In this document: in pieces, positions 35,131 to 43,972 of the stretch
Position numbering within the stretch: the stretch's first letter is position 1
How the letters are laid out: every line of letters begins with the position of its first letter
Source of the DNA: Acidiphilium sp. C61
GTDB lineage: Bacteria; Pseudomonadota; Alphaproteobacteria; Acetobacterales; Acetobacteraceae
NCBI RefSeq assembly: GCF_902712915.1
Contig: NZ_CACTIA010000004.1
Coordinates: forward strand, 124,001 to 188,000
DNA: 64,000 bases
Direction of reading: 5' to 3'
Notes under the pieces: generated by a model
The model's input: the letters and a program-made list of their open reading frames with translations, nothing else
Database searches by the model: none
What the model was told of the DNA's origin: nothing
Position numbers and translations under genes: made by a program

Positions 35131-36072
35131 CTAGTTCGGCGTCGCCTTGATCGGGGATGTCCGCGGATGCGGCACGCTCAGGCTGGGCTCGGCGATGATC
35201 TTCACCACCCGATCGCCTTCGCGCATGTTCTGACCGGTGCCGGTGACGCCGAGCGTCTTGGCTTGGACGACCGGAGCCGAGACCTTACCTTCGTCATAGA
35301 GCTTGCGGTAGCGGATCATCCCGGTGAAGTCGCGGTTCAGCTGGTCGAGGTCGAGGCGGAAGATCGTCTCGCCCTCCTTCACGCCCGCCCGCCAGCCGGC
35401 CTTCACGTAGTGCTTCCAGACCGCCTCTTCATCGGAATTATGGGGCAGCCCGGCCTCGAAGGGGCGGTGCGGCGCCTGCCAGGTCCGGTAGAGATAGCCG
35501 TACCAGAGCGGTGCTGATGGAACGAAGCGGGCCTGGCGGACGATGTCGTAATAGGTGTCAGCCACCCGGATCGTCCGGCCGAAATCGGAGGACTGGTACA
35601 GGTTCCGGCTTTCGGAAATCACCGGCGGCAGGATCTGCACGCCGCCCGGCTGATAGGTGACCAGCCGCGAGAAGTCGTAAATCTGGCTCAGGCGCGCGGC
35701 GTTCGCGCGAAGCTCGCCGTCGATGATCCGGGTCGCCCAGGCCACGCCGCCCTCGGCGCCGTAACGCAGCGCGGTGTCGCGGATGACCGGAAGCTCGACC
35801 ATCTCTTTCGCGGCTTCCTTGCTGGCTCCCGAGCCATTGCGGTGCATGCGGCTCATCGCGGCGAGGCTCGGGAGCTTCTGCCGGGCGGCGTTGCCGGTCT
35901 GGACCGGGAACATCGAATCACCGTCATTGATGTGGATGCCGACCATGTCCGGCGGGACGGGCTTCGCCGACGCGGCCTTGCCGGGCGCACCCTGCAGGTT
36001 CGCGCAGCCGGTCAGCCCGAGGAGGATGACCGCGGCGGGGAGGGCGGCCGATCGGAAGCGGATGCGCGCCAT
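35131..36072 (-). CDS. dotC: DotC/TraI-type outer-membrane lipoprotein of type IVB secretion
   Basis: Outer-membrane core lipoprotein of Dot/Icm-type systems. The signal peptide ends in a lipobox, LLGLTGC (lipidated Cys at about 23). Conserved family blocks: RDTALRYGAEGGVAWATRII (about 97-116), VQILPPVISESRNLYQ (about 143-158), RVADTYYDIVRQARFVP (about 168-184), VWKHYVKAGWRAGVKEGE (about 216-233), LDQLNRDFTGMIRYRKLYDE (about 240-259) and TLGVTGTGQNMREGDRVVKI (about 269-288). The 313-residue length is normal. It starts 2 bases after the dotD stop, so they form one operon. Confidence 0.9.
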   Translation of the reverse strand: MARIRFRSAALPAAVILLGLTGCANLQGAPGKAASAKPVPPDMVGIHINDGDSMFPVQTGNAARQKLPSLAAMSRMHRNGSGASKEAAKEMVELPVIRDTALRYGAEGGVAWATRIIDGELRANAARLSQIYDFSRLVTYQPGGVQILPPVISESRNLYQSSDFGRTIRVADTYYDIVRQARFVPSAPLWYGYLYRTWQAPHRPFEAGLPHNSDEEAVWKHYVKAGWRAGVKEGETIFRLDLDQLNRDFTGMIRYRKLYDEGKVSAPVVQAKTLGVTGTGQNMREGDRVVKIIAEPSLSVPHPRTSPIKATPN

Positions 36073-36074
36073 GA

Positions 36075-36626
36075 TCAGGTCCCGGCTGCCTGGTTGACGT
36101 CGAACTGGATGGTGCGGGCCGCCGGCGAAACCACGAGCTTGCCGTAGGTGCGGATCCGCGCGCCGATGTCCTGCAGCACGATCGCCGCCGGCACCTTGTT
36201 CTTGACCAGGACGATCGTCGGCGGGGTCGCGGGCGTGTGGGTCGGCGGGAGGACCTTGTAGTTGATCTGGGCCGCGAGTTTCCGGATGGCGCCCTCGACC
36301 GGCCCGTTCCAGCGGATCGTCACCGGGCGGCGAAGCTGGGCGGGGAGGCGGGCCAGATCGATCTTCGGCAGGGCCGCCTGGACCGGTGCCGCGGGGGCGG
36401 CGATGGCGACGCCCTTGGGGGTGGCCACCTGCTGCGGGTCGACCGGACCATTGTCGAGCTGGGAAAGCGCCTGGCTCGCCTCGGTGAACGCCCGGGCGAG
36501 ATTGCTTTCAGCCTCGGCCTGGACGGCCTGGGTCTCGGTGGTCATGGCGTCTGCGTGGGCAAGTGCCGGCATACCGGCAACCAGCGCGAGCACGGCGAGA
36601 ACGGCCTTGGAGCGAATGCGTACCAC
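36075..36626 (-). CDS. dotD: DotD/TraH-like outer-membrane core protein
   Basis: 183 residues, directly upstream of dotC (2-base gap), the conserved dotD-dotC order. The C-terminal domain (about 95-180) fits the secretin-N0-like fold of DotD: RRPVTIRWNGPVEGAIRKLA, then INYKVLPPTHTPATPPTIVL and AAIVLQDIGARIRTYGKLVV. The signal peptide (about 1-26, ending PALAHADA) is cleavable by signal peptidase I and has no lipobox Cys, whereas Legionella DotD is a lipoprotein. Residues 28-90 are helical and Ala-rich. The call rests on order and domain pattern. Confidence 0.78.
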   Translation of the reverse strand: MVRIRSKAVLAVLALVAGMPALAHADAMTTETQAVQAEAESNLARAFTEASQALSQLDNGPVDPQQVATPKGVAIAAPAAPVQAALPKIDLARLPAQLRRPVTIRWNGPVEGAIRKLAAQINYKVLPPTHTPATPPTIVLVKNKVPAAIVLQDIGARIRTYGKLVVSPAARTIQFDVNQAAGT

Positions 36627-36928
36627 GCTCTGATCCTTCTGTCGGTGAACCGCCGCTACAATACAATAGTATGCCGGTTATTTTCCACATAAAAAATACC
36701 GGCCGCTATCGCACCCGGTTGAGCATCATGAGCGTGATCTCGACCACGAACCGGTGGGGCGGACATGCACGATAATGGCGGCGACGTCGTCACCATTGCG
36801 CGGAAGCTTGAAAGGCGGAGAAATGTCGAGATCTGATAAATGTGCAATTTTGCACACCTTGGCGAAGTATAAGCGCCGATTACCTTCATGAGTGTCGGAC
36901 TTCTGCAACCTCGCGGGGGCGAATTATC

Positions 36929-37104
36929 ATCTATTTTGCGCTGGAATGTGCTCTATTTTACGAAGTAATAGGCTACATTTTACCAAGGACAACCATACAA
37001 TTTAGGCTCAGATATCCTACATCTTATGTCGGAATATCCTACATTTTACCTCGGATTATGATACATTTTACCAAGGAATGTCCTTAATTTTACGCAGGAG
37101 TGCG
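36929..37104. repeat. Eight tandem 22-bp direct repeats
   Basis: Degenerate units of exactly 22 bases start at 36929, 36951, 36973, 36995, 37017, 37039, 37061 and 37083. The common core is CTACATTTTACC-AGGA; two adjacent-turn spacing (22 bases) would place every bound protein on the same DNA face. The 850-base gap between dotD and the next integrase (36627-37479) contains no gene. The array resembles an iteron origin, a centromere or a multi-site operator, unrelated in sequence to the repA iterons. Confidence 0.8.
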
Positions 37105-37129
37105 ATTAGGTAACGGGGGGTAGAACAAA

Positions 37130-37335
37130 ATCGGGTGGAAATTCCTCCTCAAACAGCCATCCCGCGCCATAAGCGGAAAACCAGCGCCAGGGGCGTCACC
37201 GGAAACCAGCAAAATTCGGAATATCAGACGGAAGCGGGAAAACAGCGGAAAATAGCGTAGCAGGGGAGTGGAAATTCGAATTAATCGGAAAATCAGGGCG
37301 GGGAAGGGGAGGGGTGAATCGGAAATCGGGTTTCC
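37130..37335. repeat. Cluster of CGGAAAA-type motifs
   Basis: About eight loosely spaced motifs close to CGGAAAAYCAG follow the 22-bp array (near 37168, 37200, 37216, 37232, 37244, 37269, 37284 and 37316), all on the plus strand. Spacing is irregular. The stretch is otherwise non-coding. Confidence 0.45.
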
Positions 37336-37479
37336 CGTCGAGGCGGGCGAACAGCATACACACCTAAAATGCACCTTAAAAGACAGCTGCTAAACACCAC
37401 CCCAACGGCCGCGCATTTCCCAAAATAAAAGCCGACCCCGGACGGAAATCCAGGGCCGGCTCGGCAGCACGAATGCGGC

Positions 37480-38886
37480 CTACTGAGGGGTGGGCATATC
37501 CTCTGGCACCACTGCCAAGCTCCCGTCCGGTCGCATGAAGGGTGCCGGATTGTCCGACCGAATACGGCTCATGATCCGTTCCACATCGACCCTCGACGGT
37601 CGGATCATGATTCCGCCGGTTCCCTTGCCGGTCCACCCATCCCGCTTCCGGCCGTAATGCTCGGTCGCCGTCTCAGGCACCGAATGCCCGGCCAGCGCGG
37701 CGACCTCGACGGGGCTGTAGATCGTCTTCCAGTTGGCGATCGCCTGGTGACGGAAGGAGTAGGGGGAGTATTTCGCCGACATCCCGGTGGCTGCCCCGAT
37801 GTGATTGATCGCCTGGCGCAACCGCCTGATCGTGGGCTCCGTCCCCTCCTTGGGCGCCTGGCGCTGGAAGAGGGCCATCGTGAATCGGATGGGCTCGATA
37901 TCGATCCGAGACAGGGGAGACAGGTCGAGCACCCGCACCAGCCCGTTGGCCCGCCCGTTCGACGCCTTGGCGTTGCAGACGAAGAGCCAGACATTGCGGC
38001 CGTACGGCGCGTCGGGGTTCGGGCAAGTCCGTAAATCGCAGGTTGCCCACTCCGAGGGCCGCATGCCGGTTCGGATCGCGGCGCGGGCGAAGTGGAACAT
38101 GTTGTCCGCCCCGACACCACGGCCACGGTCGAGGCAGAACTTCAGGAGCTTGTTGTAATCCTCGAGCCGGAAGAACTTCGTCCCCTTGACCCCCTCGGAC
38201 GCTGCTGCCTCTCCATCATCGGCGCTCACACCATCAAGGATAGCAGCCGCTGCCTGTGCCGAGGGGTGGGTTGAGTCATAAAGGTAGAAGGCGATCGCGG
38301 CCTTGTATGACCGCCATGTCGAGGAACTGATGTCCGGCTTCATCCTGATCAGCCACCTCACGAAGTCGACCGGGTCGATGCGCTCGTCCTCATGGATAGA
38401 GGTGGCGTCATCCACCAGTGGGATAGCGCCCGGCCGCCGGATATATCGGGTCAGCAGACTGTGGGCGCGGTCCCGATAAAGCTGCACCGTGGACGCGCTG
38501 ATTGTCTGCAGGCCGCGCCGTTTGTGAAAGCTCTCGACACCACTCAGCCGCCCGATATGGTCACCCATTGACCATACGGCCCGGCGGGATGCGGTCTCGA
38601 AATCAGGGCATTCCGACACCTCGACGTCAGGAACAATCTGAGCCTCCGGCGGAACCAGCGAAGACAGGTGAGTCGCCTTCAACTCCAGGGATTCCGGCAA
38701 CACGGATGTCGAAACACTCGGTTCACGTGCCAGGTCCGGCAAGGCAACATCCGCCGCGCGAGCCGGATCCATCCACTTCGACGCGGCGCGATCGGCTTCC
38801 GCGGTATCGCGTCGGCCATTCTGCGCAGGCTGGACATGGCCCACCTTGATGTTCCTGGAGAGGGTGACATCGAGCGGGCTCGCCAT
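37480..38886 (-). CDS. Tyrosine recombinase/phage-type integrase
   Basis: About 468 residues if it starts at ATG 38886 (MASPLDVTLSRN); the open frame continues to 39162, but that part lacks coding character. The C-terminal catalytic domain shows ARAAIRTGMRPSEW (Arg I), YSFRHQAIANW (His-x-x-Arg), and LAGHSVPETATEHYGR (His and nucleophile Tyr). The core-binding region is around SISSSTWRSYKAAIAFYLYD. It ends beside the 22-bp repeat array, a position where integrases often have arm-type sites. The N-terminal 100 residues are Ala/Asp/Arg-rich and poorly defined. Confidence 0.8.
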   Translation of the reverse strand: MASPLDVTLSRNIKVGHVQPAQNGRRDTAEADRAASKWMDPARAADVALPDLAREPSVSTSVLPESLELKATHLSSLVPPEAQIVPDVEVSECPDFETASRRAVWSMGDHIGRLSGVESFHKRRGLQTISASTVQLYRDRAHSLLTRYIRRPGAIPLVDDATSIHEDERIDPVDFVRWLIRMKPDISSSTWRSYKAAIAFYLYDSTHPSAQAAAAILDGVSADDGEAAASEGVKGTKFFRLEDYNKLLKFCLDRGRGVGADNMFHFARAAIRTGMRPSEWATCDLRTCPNPDAPYGRNVWLFVCNAKASNGRANGLVRVLDLSPLSRIDIEPIRFTMALFQRQAPKEGTEPTIRRLRQAINHIGAATGMSAKYSPYSFRHQAIANWKTIYSPVEVAALAGHSVPETATEHYGRKRDGWTGKGTGGIMIRPSRVDVERIMSRIRSDNPAPFMRPDGSLAVVPEDMPTPQ

Positions 38887-39142
38887 GGCAGCGGCCGCTT
38901 GCTCCTCGGTTCTGTCTTCAGGCACTGGATCATCCTTCCGGTTTGGTGCGCCAGCCTCATCGGGATGCGCGCAGATGCTCCAGTATATCGAGCAGAGGCG
39001 ATCCAACCAAAGAACTACTTTCAGAATTCGGATTTTGTGAGCTCGCTGAGATCGTGAAAATAATTGATAATTATTTTTGAATTTATATGCTATAAGCATT
39101 CCACGGGCGGATCTTCGCCCAGCCAGATCAAGGATCAGGATC

Positions 39143-39700
39143 GTGACCACCACAGCCGCCATCCCCGTCGACCGGCCGTCTTACCACGAAGGCAAACGGC
39201 TTTACCGCCGCCTGGTCGCCGGCGACCTGTCGCACCTGGCGCCCGTGCTCGCATCCCTGCAGCCCCTCGTCGGCGCCGCCGCGGCGGGCCTGGCCGCCCG
39301 ACTCATCGAGGCCGGGGTGGATGCGGATGAGCTCCTAGTCCGGGCGACTCTTGCCCATCACGTCCGCCGGCCCGGCTACCTGGAGCGGATGGCCGCGCCG
39401 GACAGTATGCGCCACGACCTGGATGGCAATCCGGTGGAGCCGGTGTCAGCGCGCCACCGCGACCATGCGGCTGCGACCCGGAAGGCAATGGGCCCCAGTC
39501 TGGCGAAGGGCAGGCAGCAGGCGCGGCGCCGCACGGAGCGGGAGGCTCGCTCGAGATGGCGTGCAAACCCGGCTCCGGTCGTCGAGGTGAAGCAGGCCGG
39601 CCGACGTCGGCTGGCGGCTCCGGGCGGGGCAGGGGGCTGTGGCGAGCCTTCGCGATCGGCTGGGCATTGCAGCGCGCCTGTCGCTGGGCTGAGATCCTAG
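39143..39700 (+). CDS. Hypothetical basic protein
   Basis: About 185 residues if started at GTG 39143; an ATG at 39077 is possible. Not recognised. The N-terminal half is Ala/Leu-rich and helical (VAGDLSHLAPVLASLQPLVG), the C-terminal half strongly basic (KGRQQARRRTEREARSRWR). It is divergent from the integrase. It ends 5 bases before the interrupted GNAT gene; no functional link is evident. Confidence 0.45.
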   Translation: MTTTAAIPVDRPSYHEGKRLYRRLVAGDLSHLAPVLASLQPLVGAAAAGLAARLIEAGVDADELLVRATLAHHVRRPGYLERMAAPDSMRHDLDGNPVEPVSARHRDHAAATRKAMGPSLAKGRQQARRRTEREARSRWRANPAPVVEVKQAGRRRLAAPGGAGGCGEPSRSAGHCSAPVAGLRS

Positions 39701-40066
39701 TCCTTATGTTGGTAATCAATCCACAGTGTCGCCGGGCGGAGATCTCGGAAGCTGCCGAAATTGCTCAACTGCTGCGGTCGTCAATTATCGAGCTCTGTGT
39801 GGCGGACCATGAAAATCGCGAGGCGCCACTGCAAGCTTGGCTGGCCAATAAGACGGCTGCGAACGTAGAAACATGGATTTGCAATCCGGCCAACATCATG
39901 CTGGTGGCGATCATCGAGAGGCGCATTGGTGGAGTTGGCTGCCTCCGCGCGAATGGCCGTGTGATCCTGAACTACGTCTCCCCGCTCTACCGGTTCAAGG
40001 GAGTCAGCAAAGCTGTCCTTGAGGCGCTTGAGCAGCACGGCCAGGCATTGGGCTTGCGATCCTTAG

Positions 40067-41413
40067 GACATGAGCCTGGATAACCGCTTCAGACATCAGG
40101 GGCCCTTGGGATGAAGGTGTAGTTCCACTCGCCGTGGAAGTTGGCGGGTTGGATGTTGAGGCTGGCGATGTCGGCGTCGGAGACCTTGATTCCCTTCTCG
40201 TAGCTGTTGGTGTCGAGCCGACAGGCGACGGTGAGCCCGGTCTTGGTGGTGGTGCTGGCGATCAGCTGCACGATGACCTGGTGGCTGACCAGCGGCTTGC
40301 CGCGCCAGTTCTGGGTGATGAAGGCGAACAGGCGGTGCTCGATGCGGTTCCACTTGCTGGTGCCCGGCGGCAGGTGGCAGACGCTGATGGCGATACCGAG
40401 TTCGTCGGCCAGGACTTGCAACTCGCGTTTCCACAGCCGCACCCGCGCGCCGTTGCTGCCGCCGCAATCGGCGGTGATCAGCAGTTTCGTCGCGGCGGGA
40501 TAGCGGGCGGCGCCAAGTTCGTGCCACCAACGACGTATGGCCTCGACGGCGAAAGCGGCGGTGTCGTGGTTCATGCCGACACTGACCCACCCGGCATTGG
40601 CGGCGATGTCGTAGACGCCGTAGGGCACTGCCTTGCCGAGTGCGGGGATGACGAAATCGTGGACACGCACGGCTTCGGGCCGACCCTTGGGCCGCAACTC
40701 TCGTCCGCCATTCTTGAAGTCCCCGACAAGCTCCTTCTTCTTCGTGTCGACGGAGATCGCCGGCTCTCCGGCGGCCTGGAAGTCAGCCACGGTGGCGTTG
40801 ATGTGCTCGAACTGCGCGTTGCGGTCGGGGTGCTGCGTGCCCTCTCGGGTCTTGCGGTTGGCCTGCAGGCTGAAGCCCAGCCGGCCGAGCAGGCGGCCGA
40901 CCAGCTTCTGCCCGGCGCCGAACCCACACGCCGTCAGTGCCGCCGAGAGATGGCGCTGGCTCTTGCTGACCCAACGCAGTGGAGCCTCCGGATCACCGCG
41001 AATGGAGGACTGCACCAGTTCCTCCAGGGCGGCCAAAAGTCCAGGCTGCGTCTCGGTCGCCGGCTTACCCCCGCCACCGGGTCGGCGCACCCGCGAGTTG
41101 CACAACGCAGAACCAGAGCGCAGATCCGTCAGGCCGCGGCCGATCGTGCTCCGCGCAATGCCGGTCACCTCCGCAACAGCCGCGATCCCGCCGCGCCCGG
41201 CCGCACGCGCCTCGCTCGCCGCAAAGAGCCGTCGGTCCCGCTCGTTCAGAAATGGAGCCAATGCATCGAAACGAGCTTTGATGCCGGATTTGTCGATCAC
41301 ACCCGTAGGGTAGCAGAAGACCCGCCCGCTTCATCCAGTTTTCCGGATTCGTTCCTTGCGTTCTTTCGGCCGTCCCGATTCTTTCCTGCCGATTCGGTTG
41401 TCCAGGCTCAAAG
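40067..41413. mobile_element. ISAzo13-type insertion sequence
   Basis: A 1.35-kb element with inverted ends (TGAGCCTGGAYAACCG near 40071 and its complement near 41395-41410), flanked by the direct repeat CCTTAG (40061-40066 and 41414-41419). It carries a single transposase gene on the minus strand and splits the GNAT gene. Confidence 0.85.
40089..41300 (-). CDS. ISAzo13-family transposase
   Basis: 403 residues, apparently full length. An N-terminal HTH region (AAVAEVTGIARSTIGRGL, about 38-55) is followed by the DDE domain: AISVDTKKKELVGDF (first Asp, about 180), LLITADCGGSNGARVRLWK (second Asp, about 290) and a SKWNRIEHRLFAFI segment (Glu, about 335). The C-terminus TVACRLDTNSYEKGIKVSD and NFHGEWNYTF is diagnostic for ISAzo13-type (formerly IS630-related) transposases. 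It looks intact. Confidence 0.92.
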   Translation of the reverse strand: MIDKSGIKARFDALAPFLNERDRRLFAASEARAAGRGGIAAVAEVTGIARSTIGRGLTDLRSGSALCNSRVRRPGGGGKPATETQPGLLAALEELVQSSIRGDPEAPLRWVSKSQRHLSAALTACGFGAGQKLVGRLLGRLGFSLQANRKTREGTQHPDRNAQFEHINATVADFQAAGEPAISVDTKKKELVGDFKNGGRELRPKGRPEAVRVHDFVIPALGKAVPYGVYDIAANAGWVSVGMNHDTAAFAVEAIRRWWHELGAARYPAATKLLITADCGGSNGARVRLWKRELQVLADELGIAISVCHLPPGTSKWNRIEHRLFAFITQNWRGKPLVSHQVIVQLIASTTTKTGLTVACRLDTNSYEKGIKVSDADIASLNIQPANFHGEWNYTFIPRAPDV

Positions 41414-41579
41414 CCTTAGAATTGGAAAGCACCAAGACGGCACATCGCTTCTACCGGAGGGCGGGTTTTGCAGACACCGGCGCGCCTGAGACCAAACATG
41501 GTATTCCCGCCTACCCGATGGCGAAATCGTTGGTTTAGATGGAGTAACGTGCCGCCCCCGGAGCGGGTTCGGGAGGTGA

Positions 41580-42404
41580 TTGATTGGGTGGCTGTCCCTC
41601 GGAATGATGGTGTCATTTGACAGGACGATGCAGGTGAAGACCGATCGCAAGGAAGCCCAAGGCATCGCCCAGCTGCTACGCTTGGGCTGGTTCCGGCCCG
41701 TGCACTGCAAGTCAATGGCGGCGCAGGAACTCCGGGCGGTGTTGACGGCGCGGAAGTTGATCCACGGCAAGCTGCACGATGTGGAGATGAGCCTGCGCGG
41801 CATTCTCCGCAGCTTCGGATTGAAGGTTGGCCGGACCACGCCGCGCAGCTTCGCCCAGCGTGTCCGTAACCTTGTGGCCGGCCATCCGACCTTGGAAGGT
41901 GTCGCTGCGGCCCTTCTGTCGGCGCGGGCCGAGCTGAGCCGGCAATTCAACGGGTTCCAGGCGCAGGTTCGGGCCCAGGCTCGGCGCGATGCGCGGGCTC
42001 GCCTGCTGATGTCGACACCCGGTGTCGGCGCCATCGTCGCGCTGACCTATGTGGCGGCGATCGACGATCCGGCGCGGTTCCAATCGTCGCGCGACGTCGG
42101 GGCACATTTCGGCCTGACGCCGAAGCGATATCAATCTGGCGAGACCGATGTGAGCGTGCGGATCTCCAAGGCTGGCGATGTCGGCGTCCGCACCGCGCTA
42201 TATGAAGCGGCGAATGTCATCCTCACCCGACCGGTGAGGGGATCGCGGCTGAAGAGTTGGGCGATGCGCGTGGCTGGTCGCGCCGGCATGCGCAGGGCCA
42301 AGGTGGCGTTGGCCCGCAAGCTCGCCGTCGTGCTGCATCGGATGCTGGCCGATGGCACCGCCTTTGACGCCACGCTGGCCGCCGCGGCCCGCGTATCGGC
42401 ATGA
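41580..42404 (+). pseudogene. IS110-family transposase lacking its N-terminus
   Basis: 274 residues covering the last three quarters of an IS110 transposase. The remaining first motif is QVKTDRKEAQGIAQLLRLGW (the third acidic residue of the DEDD site). The C-terminal Ser domain is well preserved (STPGVGAIVALTYVAAIDDP and SRDVGAHFGLTPKRYQSGE). The part with the first Asp and the Glu is absent, replaced by unrelated sequence right after the GNAT stop. A dead remnant. Confidence 0.85.
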
Positions 42405-42599
42405 GCACCGTCTAGCACAGGAGGAGATCCCGAGTTCGGGCGAGGCCGACATCTCTCGTCCGGAGCAGGTCAGGGAGTGCCTTGCGGCCGTTGTTGACAA
42501 TTAGATCTCCGGGGAACGCGTGGCCGCTGGATGCGATCGCCGAACATCATGGCTCCGCGCCCCGCTGGCTCGGCGGCTCCCATTCCTGATGTGCTACGG

Positions 42600-42974
42600 A
42601 GCCGAACTCACCCCGAACGCCATGCTGAAATAGCAGCGGGATCGCGGTGTCGCATGGCACTACATCGCGCCAGGAAAGCCCATGCAAACGGCTTCGTCGA
42701 GAGCGTTAATGGCCGCCGCAGGGACGAATGCCTCAACGAGCATCTGTTCCGCAGCTATCGCCACGCACGAGACATCATCGAAGAATGGAGGATCGGCTAC
42801 GACCTGAACAAACCACACACGAGCCTCGACGGTCTCACCCCGACCGAATTTGCAACCCGGTCCAGAGCGGACCAAAACACGAACAGCGCCAACTTATGGA
42901 CGCTGACAAATTGGGGAGCAGGTCAATTCCCTCATTTATTCGACATTCGGAATCGACTCAGCTCGGTTGCCTGA
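42600..42974 (+). pseudogene. IS3-family transposase fragment
   Basis: The C-terminal end of an IS3/IS407-type integrase-like transposase: GFVESVNGRRRDECLNEHLF, then WRIGYDLNKPHTSLDGLTP, containing the catalytic Glu. The preceding HYIAPGKPMQ lies in a different frame, so a frameshift separates it. The 5' two thirds are missing. The stretch 42405-42600 holds no gene. Confidence 0.8.
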
Positions 42975-43923
42975 CCGAGGATCGAGCGATCTCCGAAGCG
43001 GACGCAGCCTGCAATAGCGGCACGACCTGCGCCCGCAGCCATGCGAGTGCCGGGTCACGGTCGTTCTGCATCGACCACACCAGAGCCACTGAAGGCAGGC
43101 GAAGGTCGAGTGGAATCGCCGCGATCGTGAGGCCGAAGCGCGGCGCATAACGTGCTGCCATTCGCGCCGGCAACGTGGCGATGACCGGTGCCTCGGCGGC
43201 AGTAGCCAGAACGGTGAGAAAATCGGACGCCGCCAGCACCACATGCAGCGCCTTGCCGGCGCGCGCCAAAGCCTCGGACAGGCAGCCCTGGATATCGTCC
43301 TTCAACGTCATCAATGCATGCGGATGCGCAATGTAAGCGGCAGCGGTCAAAGGCAACCCGGGCTGCACGAGATCCGGATTGAAACAGCAAGCAAGTGACT
43401 GTTCAAACAGCGGCGTGCCGCAATGCCGTTCCAGCTCGTAGTCGAAACAGCCGATGGCAAGATCGAGTTCACCGTTATCCAGCATGCGATGTGCGTCACC
43501 CCGCGCAACCGAGCGGGTCAGCAAGCTGATGCCCGGAGCATGGGCCTGCAAATAGGCAGTCAGCCTGGGGAGCAGTAGAATCTCCAACTCAGACGAAAAG
43601 CCAAGCCTTACTATTCGCGTTTCGGATTGCGGGTCGAAGGGCTTGCCGTCTGTCAGGGTGTTCTGAATCTGCAACAGAAGCTCGCGCAGCCGCGGCGCCA
43701 GCGCGATCGCCTTGGCAGTCGGATTCATCGCCGTGCCGACACGGACCAGAACCTCGTCATCTAGGAGAAGCCGCAGCGTTGACAGCGCGTGGCTCATGGC
43801 CGGTTGACCGAGTTTCAGCCGCTGCGCCGCCCGCGTCACGCTGCGCTCGGTCATCAGGGCGTCGAAGGCGACCAGCAGGTTGAGGTCGAAGGAACGGAGA
43901 TTGAAGTGATCGATAGAGCGCAT
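42958..43923 (-). CDS. LysR-family regulator (NodD-like)
   Basis: About 321 residues from ATG 43923. N-terminal winged HTH: FDLNLLVAFDALMTERSVTR, then AQRLKLGQPAMSHALSTLR; C-terminal effector-binding domain from about 95. It is divergent from the metallo-hydrolase and alpha/beta hydrolase genes, with about 50 bases between starts, so it very likely controls them in response to their substrate. The N-terminus resembles NodD/LinR-type LysR proteins. Longer frames upstream cross the divergent promoter. Confidence 0.87.
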   Translation of the reverse strand: MRSIDHFNLRSFDLNLLVAFDALMTERSVTRAAQRLKLGQPAMSHALSTLRLLLDDEVLVRVGTAMNPTAKAIALAPRLRELLLQIQNTLTDGKPFDPQSETRIVRLGFSSELEILLLPRLTAYLQAHAPGISLLTRSVARGDAHRMLDNGELDLAIGCFDYELERHCGTPLFEQSLACCFNPDLVQPGLPLTAAAYIAHPHALMTLKDDIQGCLSEALARAGKALHVVLAASDFLTVLATAAEAPVIATLPARMAARYAPRFGLTIAAIPLDLRLPSVALVWSMQNDRDPALAWLRAQVVPLLQAASASEIARSSVRQPS

Positions 43924-43972
43924 GACCGAAATCGATTTGCATGATGGCTCTACGGACCATAGCTTCCCGTTC

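Larger units (their letters stand above)
39706..41538 (+). pseudogene. GNAT acetyltransferase split by an ISAzo13-type element
   Basis: The two halves are 39706-40066 and 41420-41538. The first reads MLVINPQCRRAEISEAAEIA and on to LYRFKGVSKAVLEALEQHGQ, the usual GNAT order up to the acetyl-CoA loop. The second supplies LESTKTAHRFYRRAGFAD, the typical C-terminal block. Removing the element together with one 6-bp duplication joins ALGLRSL to ELESTKTA in frame, giving a standard GNAT of about 159 residues. As it stands the first half would read through to a stop at 40081-40083. The acceptor substrate is unknown. Confidence 0.85.

Noticed and set aside
38887..39162. N-terminal extension of the second integrase
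   Set aside because: The first 92 codons have no recognisable domain and include AT-rich promoter-like DNA; ATG 38886 is a better guess, though not certain.
40134..41489. A 451-codon frame on the plus strand
   Set aside because: Antisense to the ISAzo13-type transposase and running into the displaced GNAT 3' half.
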